A DNA stretch of 64,000 nucleotides from Photobacterium ganghwense. GTDB lineage: Bacteria; Pseudomonadota; Gammaproteobacteria; Enterobacterales; Vibrionaceae. The stretch covers positions 806,001 through 870,000 of the forward strand of contig NZ_PYMI01000001.1 of the NCBI RefSeq assembly GCF_003025595.1, in the 5' to 3' direction. The notes beneath the pieces are model-generated. The model was not told the origin of the DNA, did not search any database, and saw nothing but the letters and a program-made list of their open reading frames with translations. Positions 57,822-64,000 of the stretch are shown here, piece after piece. The first letter of the stretch is position 1, and every line of letters begins with the position of its first letter. A program made the translations under genes and the position numbers.

Positions 57822-59869
57822 GTTATCTCCTCGGATTCAATAAGCCTCTGCAAAAAACGATCAATTTGCTTAATATTAGCCTCGTACTCTTGTCGCGCAC
57901 GCTTAGGAGCGCCTTCGGCTAGCTGAGCCTCATAAAACTCTTTTGTTTGCTCTAGTGCAGCTCTGGAACCAGGCAGGAATACGGCATTTTCGCAACTAAT
58001 ACAGGCGGATGCGAGTACACCTGCGCCTTTATTACAAGCCGCCACAGATACACATCCTCCAACCAGTGTGGGACGATAACGAAACTTTCCCTTTTTTACC
58101 GCTTGTTTTGTATACTCACGGTTTTTTAAAAATTGAGGCAACTCATCTCTGTCCTTTTGGGCTTTCAGCCTTTTGCCTGCGATACCTTCTAATGGCTGAT
58201 CGCTTTCTAGAACTGTGAAGAAGCTATTCGCTTCAGCACGTGCTTTGGCATCTGACCACTCAGCACGTAAGGCTTTGATCTCGTTTTCATCACCCAGAAT
58301 ATTTATGGCTCTTGAATTTGAGTCTGAGTAATATACTGTCATCACCATGCTGATATGTTTAAGCTGCGCCTTGAGTACCGGATATGACACCATCCCGCTA
58401 GCTGCCGCATAGACTGTCATTGACCGTCTAAACTGATGGAACGCAAGTGGCCAAGCCTTACCCTGCTTAATAACATTTGGTACACTCTCCCCATACAAAA
58501 ACCAACTTATTTCCGCTATATCCTGTGCCGTGATTTCTAACTCTTTCTTGTAGATATCTTCATTAATACGTTTTAAGCAGAAAGTGGCTGTTGTTAAACG
58601 AAATTGTCGGTGAGGAATACCTCTTATTCCGTGTTCAATCGACAAGAAAAGAGGCATTTCTTGTTCTTGAATATCCATTATTCGCCTGTCGCCAGACCAC
58701 TCAAGTACACCTTCAGTAATTATCTTTGCAACCTTAAAAGCGGCTTCAACGGCTGAGCATGTCACCCACTTAGTAAACCTAGGAACGCCATTGGGTTCAA
58801 GCTTTGATGTTGTCGACCAAACGACAGGAATAGGACCATTCTCAGTATTGATTGTCTTTAATCCATTAAGGGGTATGGCCAACAACTCACTTTTTCGCAT
58901 ACCAGTAAATGCAGAAATTAAGATGGCACACCTAAGCTGCCATCCCCTCAGCTTTTCAACGAGACCAGCCCAACTTTCACTTTTTGAAATACCAGCTTGA
59001 TAGAGCTCTTTAAAGGCTTTAGAAGCATCAACATTTTCACGCAATAATTTTCTCCAGTAGTATTGGATTCGTCCACTTTGGTGCCTTGTTATTGCAGTCG
59101 CTACCAAACCTCTATCAAGCTCAACTCCTTTATCTCTCGCTATACTTCGCAAAGAAAAGACAAGCTTTATGGCTTTCTCGTGTTGTAAGAAACAATCTAG
59201 ATCTTCGATAGTTTTCTTGAGCACACTTTGATAGATTTCCGATGGAATGAGGAGTGTCTGTACTGATTCCGTGGTTTCTGGGAATTTTTCCCTGGTTCTC
59301 TTTAATCTGTCTATAAATTCAATAGACGGCCTTACTGCTTGCCAGAACATATTATTGCTGAGTGCCGTTGCGGTATCAGCGATGCGTTGTATTTTTCCGA
59401 GCAATAGCCCTGTCTGTTTTGTTGTTGAAGCTCGGCTCGTTAGGAAGTCTATTGCGTCGGGAGTAGAGAATATATTCCTAGGGGGAATACCATAATCTAG
59501 ACAATAACGTATCAAAAACGAAACTGCCGTCACATCACCGTTAAGCTTAGACATTGAGCACCCACCCAATACACTTATCCAATGTAACGTTAGAGTTTTA
59601 AGAAATTCATTGGCTATATCAAATTTATGCCTGCTCTCTACTCTTACTCCATCAGCAGGGGTAATGTTCTCGACCTTTGCTCTGAAATTAAGTAATCGAA
59701 TTGTTGAACTTGTAGCACTATAATCCCAAATATCATCACGAAATATTGATTTAGGGCTTCCATCTTTGTTAATCGTAACCACCATGTCATCGGCAGGCTT
59801 TACGGATGAAAGGTCACTTGGTGGATAGACCTCCATAACAATTGGGTTACGCGACATTAATTTCGACAA
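57818..59869 (-). CDS. Large tyrosine recombinase/integrase (third gene, catalytically complete)
   Basis: About 683 residues. Catalytic-domain landmarks: first Arg in ISAFTGMRKSELLAIP, the HxxR box in FHQFRRSMTVYAAASG, His in LKAQLKHISMV and the nucleophile region MTVYYSDSN. After these comes a Cys-rich tail (GGCVSVAACN...CISCENAVF) that may bind zinc. I use TTG at 59869: GAGAGG lies 6 nt upstream and it is 1 nt past the previous stop. ATG 59857 is the alternative, and the frame is open to 59917. Part of an overlapping four-gene operon. Confidence 0.85.
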   Translation of the reverse strand: MSKLMSRNPIVMEVYPPSDLSSVKPADDMVVTINKDGSPKSIFRDDIWDYSATSSTIRLLNFRAKVENITPADGVRVESRHKFDIANEFLKTLTLHWISVLGGCSMSKLNGDVTAVSFLIRYCLDYGIPPRNIFSTPDAIDFLTSRASTTKQTGLLLGKIQRIADTATALSNNMFWQAVRPSIEFIDRLKRTREKFPETTESVQTLLIPSEIYQSVLKKTIEDLDCFLQHEKAIKLVFSLRSIARDKGVELDRGLVATAITRHQSGRIQYYWRKLLRENVDASKAFKELYQAGISKSESWAGLVEKLRGWQLRCAILISAFTGMRKSELLAIPLNGLKTINTENGPIPVVWSTTSKLEPNGVPRFTKWVTCSAVEAAFKVAKIITEGVLEWSGDRRIMDIQEQEMPLFLSIEHGIRGIPHRQFRLTTATFCLKRINEDIYKKELEITAQDIAEISWFLYGESVPNVIKQGKAWPLAFHQFRRSMTVYAAASGMVSYPVLKAQLKHISMVMTVYYSDSNSRAINILGDENEIKALRAEWSDAKARAEANSFFTVLESDQPLEGIAGKRLKAQKDRDELPQFLKNREYTKQAVKKGKFRYRPTLVGGCVSVAACNKGAGVLASACISCENAVFLPGSRAALEQTKEFYEAQLAEGAPKRARQEYEANIKQIDRFLQRLIESEEIT

Positions 59870-59870
59870 A

Positions 59871-61835
59871 CTATACCTCTCTTCCAGAACCGTTTGCTCG
59901 ACGTAGCAAGATTTCAATCTGCCTACCCCAATGTTGATTGAAGTTACCCATTTCTATCTTGTCCCCGGCCAGCCTTATGACATCTCTAAGCCCATGATTA
60001 TTATTGCTTACATAATCCAAAATTTCGTCTATTCGAAATATTGCAGGCTTAACAACGGCTTCATGGTGCTCTGAATCATTTCTGATCATTGAAGTGGTAT
60101 TCAACGCTTCTTTGAGACTTAATAGTTTATGGATATCTTCAAAATCCTCATGGATTGCGAAGTATTCACAGAAAAGACAACTTTCAAACGTGCCACAGGC
60201 TGGCTCAGGTGCTTTAACATTAAACCCCTTGGCTCTAGAAGGTACCTCCCCATCGATGTTAGAGCATGATCCGGTAGCTATTCTTTCCGATTCATCTTCA
60301 CTTGCAAAAATCACGGGAATGGGGCTATGAGTTGTGCGATTAAAATACCGAATTTGAGAACTCAGCTCTTCATGATAACGGTTCATTTCTTGAGCCTGCG
60401 TTTCTATATCAATTGACGTATACGATGTTGCTGTCGTTGCAATCGAGTTGTTTAGTTTCTTTGCAACCAAAGAAACTTTCCCTTGTGATTTTCGAATAAA
60501 ATATTCACCTGCAAGCTGTCTTATATCCCTAGACGATATTTTAGTAAGCCCTTTAAAAAGGAGGGATTTTCTGATGAGGGCTGCACCAGAATTTCTATCG
60601 AATCGTTGTAATTTATTATTTTCACCAATTTTGACGAATAGGTAGTCATTCTCATCTCCAGGCAGTTCAAGACTTTCAGCCCACGTTCGCAACTTTACAT
60701 ATTTTATTATCTCTCGCTTCAAATGGCTGGGCGCTTCAAATCTAACCGACCTTCCCGCTCGAAATTTATGTTTCTTTGCGAAAGCACTAAAGCCTACCTT
60801 ACTGAGGTCTATATCCGATATTTTAAGATCAAGTGTGGGCTGAACATTTGCCGCTGTGAAAGCAAGATAGATCTGAAAAAAGCAAAATACGCTTAAATTA
60901 TAGGCGTAGATCTTTTGAGGTGTTAACTTCCCACTTATCCATTCGTTTCTATTGCGGACAAGCGCTCTATCATAAAATTCTGACTTAGTTGGGAGCTTAC
61001 TTTTAAAATTTTTTGCCAGAATATCTTTGATTTTTTGATACGGAAGAGGCTCCCCTTCTTTAGTAAAACAATTTGGCAAACTCACCAATGAAGTACCTAA
61101 GTTTGAATGCCAATATAGATATTCACGTTCATCATGCGGATGGCTCACTGGAATGGGATATCGATTATCTAAGATAGCGTCAGCAAACTGATTGAAATAA
61201 GCAGCACACGCGCGTAAGTAGTCTTGCCCATCTTGAAGGCTTACAGATCGAATTTCGTTTACTGAATTGGACTGCTGGCTACGTTGCTTGGGTATAAGAG
61301 CAAGAATTTCATTATTCGAAAGTTGAAATGCCCACTGAATAAAGCTACGTGCAGTATTTAAGCGCTTTAAAATCGACGATGGTTTTAGATACGAGTCACC
61401 ATTAATACAGCCTCGTTGGTCTAGAATATTTGTATAACGCTGGTATTCACTTACTAATCCGTCTAAAGTGGTTGGTTTTAAACCGCCGTCAAAATCACAG
61501 AAATGGAAAAAATATCGCAAGCAGTGCAGGTTTTGCCGAAGCGTTTCATCGCGCCATCCTCGGTTAAACGCGGTATACAAATAGTTTTGGAGCCACTTTA
61601 CTCTCTCTGGTGATAGAGATTTAGTATTAACGGAGCTGGGAATATAGTGTTTACCACTCAGATAGTGCCCTGAATCCATAGCGCGCTCCAGATAACACAC
61701 TCTGCCAATATCTACTTTAAAGTGCATACCATCCGATCTGACTCCTTTAACTATTGCAGCTTGAGGTGCATATACTTTGGGTAGGCTTTTATGGTTGATT
61801 TCAATTAGGGGACGGTGGGTAATAGAGTCATTCAT
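59871..61835 (-). CDS. Tyrosine-recombinase-like protein with degenerate active site (second gene)
   Basis: About 654 residues with the fold and order of a tyrosine recombinase, but key positions differ. Where Arg I is expected the sequence reads FTAANVQPTLDLKI. The HxxR box is SSRDIRQLAG (Arg for His). The next His box reads KKLNNSIATTATSY (Asn for His), although the Tyr remains. A Cys-rich motif follows (CGTFESCLFCEYFAIH). It likely acts as a structural partner in a heteromeric synaptic complex. ATG 61835 overlaps the preceding stop (ATGAATGA). Confidence 0.8.
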   Translation of the reverse strand: MNDSITHRPLIEINHKSLPKVYAPQAAIVKGVRSDGMHFKVDIGRVCYLERAMDSGHYLSGKHYIPSSVNTKSLSPERVKWLQNYLYTAFNRGWRDETLRQNLHCLRYFFHFCDFDGGLKPTTLDGLVSEYQRYTNILDQRGCINGDSYLKPSSILKRLNTARSFIQWAFQLSNNEILALIPKQRSQQSNSVNEIRSVSLQDGQDYLRACAAYFNQFADAILDNRYPIPVSHPHDEREYLYWHSNLGTSLVSLPNCFTKEGEPLPYQKIKDILAKNFKSKLPTKSEFYDRALVRNRNEWISGKLTPQKIYAYNLSVFCFFQIYLAFTAANVQPTLDLKISDIDLSKVGFSAFAKKHKFRAGRSVRFEAPSHLKREIIKYVKLRTWAESLELPGDENDYLFVKIGENNKLQRFDRNSGAALIRKSLLFKGLTKISSRDIRQLAGEYFIRKSQGKVSLVAKKLNNSIATTATSYTSIDIETQAQEMNRYHEELSSQIRYFNRTTHSPIPVIFASEDESERIATGSCSNIDGEVPSRAKGFNVKAPEPACGTFESCLFCEYFAIHEDFEDIHKLLSLKEALNTTSMIRNDSEHHEAVVKPAIFRIDEILDYVSNNNHGLRDVIRLAGDKIEMGNFNQHWGRQIEILLRRANGSGREV

Positions 61836-63255
61836 TGTTATGACCACACATCATCTCGCCAAATGCTTCTTGAATATCGTTAAACTCGGAAAGCTCAGAG
61901 TCGAAGTTGAGATACCCTTCAGTCGTTTTAAAATTACTATGATTCAAACGCTGCCTAACATGGTCGAATATTTTTGAGTCAGGATAACCGTTTGATCTCA
62001 TAGACCTTACAATATTCATACCCATAGTCGCCCTGAGGTCATGGAAAGTGAATGCTTTAAATGTTAGTTCGGATTTTTGGATTCGAAAAATAAACCGTCC
62101 CAATTCATTGCGAAGAGATTGACCATTCTTGGGCACCATCATAGGGGCTTTAATATTCCAGGCAGCTTTAGGGTCTTGACGGTCTAAGATTTCTCGTTGA
62201 GCGGTATAATATGGATTGCCACTTCGAGTTAAAAACACATAGTTGTCATCAGTATCGCCATAAAAACTATTATCATGACGTCTACGGTCTTCCGCACGCT
62301 TACACTCGATGTAAGTCATCAAATCATCAATGAGCTCTCGTCTAAAAATCAGCCTATTTAATCTGCTACCTTTCGTATCAGCTTTGTAGCGTTGACCTCC
62401 ATTTATAACAACATGAGTCATTGACGGAGTAGTTTCTAATTCACTGTAAGCTTTCTTGATACAGCCGATACTTAATGTGCATACGGTTTGCTGCCTTGCT
62501 CCTGTTTCGAGTGCGATTCGAATCATTAACTCAAGCTCTACCGAGGCGTAATTTCTTCTAAAAGAATCAAAAATAATCTGTTGCTCTTCTCCGGTTAGAG
62601 GACGCAATCTCCCCCCATCGCTTAGTTTTCCGATGGGAGAATTATGATTTCGACTGCTCTTGATTCTGAGGTCATTCGTAATGACCTGAGTGCTTCGAAC
62701 TAAACCTACTCGGTTAGTAGTCATGATCGACTTTCTTATCTCGGTGAATGGCTGGTTTTCTAAACTAGCTTCTGTCACTAACGATTCATAACGGATGTTT
62801 TTATAGAAATGGGCAACCGTAGAAAGTACATTATTAATGCTTTCAGCACTAAAATCGTGGTTGTCCAAAACTTGACTCATGAACAACCTGAACTTTTGAG
62901 GTGCACGCTCATAGTAAAGCTTGGGAAGATCGAGAAAATGCTGACCTGTGTCCTCTAGGTACTGTAAGTAGTACTTCAGGTGAGTTGCTCGAGCGGTGAG
63001 TGTTCTCATATTTGAGAGATTTGGCTTTTCTAGTTGGCCTAATAAATAGGCGTTGCCAATATCCCAAGGAAGACCGTTTGATTGAAGGATGACGGGCATT
63101 TTGAGGAAATAACCACAATCATCTAAGTGGGAAAAGCGGTATTCATAGTTGTCTACCGCTTCCCCCGCTTCCCACATCGGCCGCCCCTTATAAAAGTGAC
63201 CTAAATGGATAACTCTCGCTGTTGATTTAAACAGATCATTGAGGGTGTTTTTCAC
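61828..63255 (-). CDS. Tyrosine recombinase (first gene, catalytically complete)
   Basis: 475 residues with the full set: Arg I in ALETGARQQTVCTL, Lys in DTKGSRLNRLIF, H405xxR408 in FTFHDLRATMG, H439 in RQRLNHSNF and Tyr448 in TTEGYLNF. Starts with GTG at 63255, AAGGAG about 9 nt upstream. Its start is only about 80 nt inside the element's right end, so it can be read from the interrupted host epmC promoter. Probably the strand-exchange enzyme that recognises the epmC target. Confidence 0.88.
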   Translation of the reverse strand: MKNTLNDLFKSTARVIHLGHFYKGRPMWEAGEAVDNYEYRFSHLDDCGYFLKMPVILQSNGLPWDIGNAYLLGQLEKPNLSNMRTLTARATHLKYYLQYLEDTGQHFLDLPKLYYERAPQKFRLFMSQVLDNHDFSAESINNVLSTVAHFYKNIRYESLVTEASLENQPFTEIRKSIMTTNRVGLVRSTQVITNDLRIKSSRNHNSPIGKLSDGGRLRPLTGEEQQIIFDSFRRNYASVELELMIRIALETGARQQTVCTLSIGCIKKAYSELETTPSMTHVVINGGQRYKADTKGSRLNRLIFRRELIDDLMTYIECKRAEDRRRHDNSFYGDTDDNYVFLTRSGNPYYTAQREILDRQDPKAAWNIKAPMMVPKNGQSLRNELGRFIFRIQKSELTFKAFTFHDLRATMGMNIVRSMRSNGYPDSKIFDHVRQRLNHSNFKTTEGYLNFDSELSEFNDIQEAFGEMMCGHNNE

Positions 63256-63273
63256 CTATAGAATCTCCTTAGG

Positions 63274-63282
63274 ATGTACATT
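63274..63282. repeat. Right-end copy of the AATGTACAT motif
   Basis: ATGTACATT on plus, an inverted match to 41997-42005, between the integrase start and the element end. Confidence 0.4.
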
Positions 63283-63333
63283 ATTCCTAGTATGAGTTTC
63301 TTAGTATGTCAACCTTCAAAGAGATGCATGAAT

Positions 63334-63540
63334 CTCATGCAGTGCCGAGGCAAAATAACCTCGGGCAAAGATCACTCTATGGTGGGGATTGTCCGCATCG
63401 GCCGGGAGATAAATGGGCTCGTCGCCTCCGAGGATCAATTCGGTGTTGTAGCTTTCGAGAAAGCAGCGATTGAAAATCGCAATAATGTCATCATTTTTAT
63501 GGTCGTCGATATGAACATTATTATTAAGGTTCTTAGTCAT
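63334..63540 (-). pseudogene. epmC: epmC 5' fragment (host copy)
   Basis: Encodes the N-terminal 69 residues of EpmC: IIAIFNRCFLESYNTELILG, GDEPIYLPADADNPHHRVIF, ASALHE. Host sequence stops in or just after the Glu codon of the HExxH motif, after which the frame reads IHASL and a stop in element DNA (63316). The continuation is at 41600-41977. Native start ATG 63540 and presumably its promoter are intact. Confidence 0.9.
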
Positions 63541-63579
63541 GATGCATTCATGTCATGGAGAATAATTGTAATTGATGGT

Positions 63580-64000
63580 TCAGCGATTACGACTCTTGAC
63601 CCGGTCTCCTGCTCCGCGGCCAATAGCCGTTTGCAGAATGTAGGCAAAATAAGCTTTTAGGTTGAAAGTTTGGATCATCTCACGATCCATGTCCGCCAGT
63701 TCTACTGGCGTCGACATGTCGACCCCGTTGATCTGGGCCAGGCCGGTGATCCCCGGCAGGACATCAAGCACGCCGCGCTGCTGGCGCGCTTCAATCAGTT
63801 CCACTTGGTTGAACAGGCAAGGACGAGGCCCCACCAAGCTCATTTCCCCTTTGACCACATTGATCAGCTGCGGCAGTTCATCCAGCTTGGTTTTGCGCAA
63901 GAAAGCGCCCAGTTTAGTCACCGAACTAGCATCGACCAAGTGAGTGGCAACCGATGCGGTTTCAACCGGCATGGTACGGAACTTCACCAGCGTAAAAGGC
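63580..64000 (-). CDS. Bacterial sugar transferase (undecaprenyl-phosphate sugar-1-P transferase), 5' end outside window
   Basis: About 140 residues of the C-terminal catalytic domain of WcaJ/PglC-type initiating transferases: [68 protein letters not shown]. The frame is open to the right edge; the GTG at 63985 is an internal Val ([10 protein letters not shown]), so the gene continues beyond. Located 39 nt upstream of epmC on the same strand, where E. coli has yfcA, showing that a second polysaccharide gene set adjoins. Confidence 0.9.
   Translation of the reverse strand, partial: PFTLVKFRTMPVETASVATHLVDASSVTKLGAFLRKTKLDELPQLINVVKGEMSLVGPRPCLFNQVELIEARQQRGVLDVLPGITGLAQINGVDMSTPVELADMDREMIQTFNLKAYFAYILQTAIGRGAGDRVKSRNR

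Larger units (their letters stand above)
41978..63333. mobile_element. About 21.4-kb integrative element inserted in epmC, carrying its own epmC
   Basis: The two host epmC pieces on the same strand define both ends to within a few bases. The right end (63255 inward) carries four overlapping recombinase-type genes reading inward, then a complete divergent EpmC gene. The rest is cargo (DUF2254, BON lipoprotein, cyclic glucan synthase, N-ATPase remnants) and dead IS copies. The palindromic motif AATGTACAT occurs near both ends. The module resembles Tn554-type TnpABC and the gamma-mobile-trio (GMT) recombinase sets of marine gammaproteobacteria, but I cannot assign it to either without profiles. 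No long direct repeat is visible at the junctions. Confidence 0.85.

Noticed and set aside
61777-63660. Plus-strand open frames over the recombinase genes and the right end
   Set aside because: They are antisense to genes with clear catalytic motifs and show no domain of their own.

Overview
The window looks like a chromosomal segment of a Vibrio or close relative (Vibrionaceae). The housekeeping backbone truA-fimV-asd-pdxB-fabB / mnmC / yfcL-epmC is the gammaproteobacterial order. The capsule genes (wza, wzc, gfc/wbf set, an rjg-type beta-CASP gene) are those of Vibrio surface-polysaccharide loci. Species cannot be fixed from the sequence alone.

Layout: (1) 1-9.6 kb, minus strand: truA (partial), fimV, asd, pdxB and fabB. 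A 15-copy heptamer repeat lies upstream of pdxB, and a long fabB 3' UTR ends in a strong terminator where Vibrio is known to make the FarS sRNA. (2) mnmC on plus at 9.8-11.9 kb. (3) 12-41 kb: a surface-polysaccharide locus sits between mnmC and yfcL, genes that are neighbours in E. coli. From the left it holds a gfcA-like gene, ugd, rjg, a wecA-like gene (plus strand), wzb and glmM. A long minus-strand operon follows, read from wza: wza-wzc-nitroreductase-wzx-pyruvyltransferase-GT-GT-wzy-GT-GT-ugd-galU-wecA. It is preceded by a JUMPstart/ops element for RfaH. Divergent from it is the plus-strand gfcABCD (wbf) set. The serotype-determining middle (23.3-31.8 kb) is visibly AT-rich.

(4) 41.3-63.5 kb: yfcL is followed by the 3' part of epmC. 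The matching 5' part of epmC lies 21.4 kb away at 63.3-63.5 kb on the same strand. Between them is a mobile element that cut epmC in the codon for the Glu of its HExxH motif. It carries four overlapping genes: three tyrosine-recombinase-like proteins (one lacking catalytic residues) and a small partner. Directly behind them is a complete but divergent EpmC gene, apparently a replacement for the host gene the element destroys. The cargo is a cyclic beta-glucan synthase (NdvB type), a BON lipoprotein, a DUF2254 membrane protein, broken alternative F-type (N-)ATPase genes, and dead IS1595 and IS630 copies. This self-compensating, epmC-targeting element is the most interesting thing in the window.

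(5) 63.6-64 kb: a sugar-phosphate transferase running off the right edge, so more polysaccharide genes lie upstream of epmC.

Together the genes would make UDP-GlcA and amino-sugar precursors, assemble a lipid-linked repeat (WecA-like initiators, GT2 enzymes, pyruvyltransferase), flip and polymerise it (Wzx/Wzy), and export it (Wza/Wzc/Wzb, Gfc). Transcription of the long operon probably depends on RfaH.
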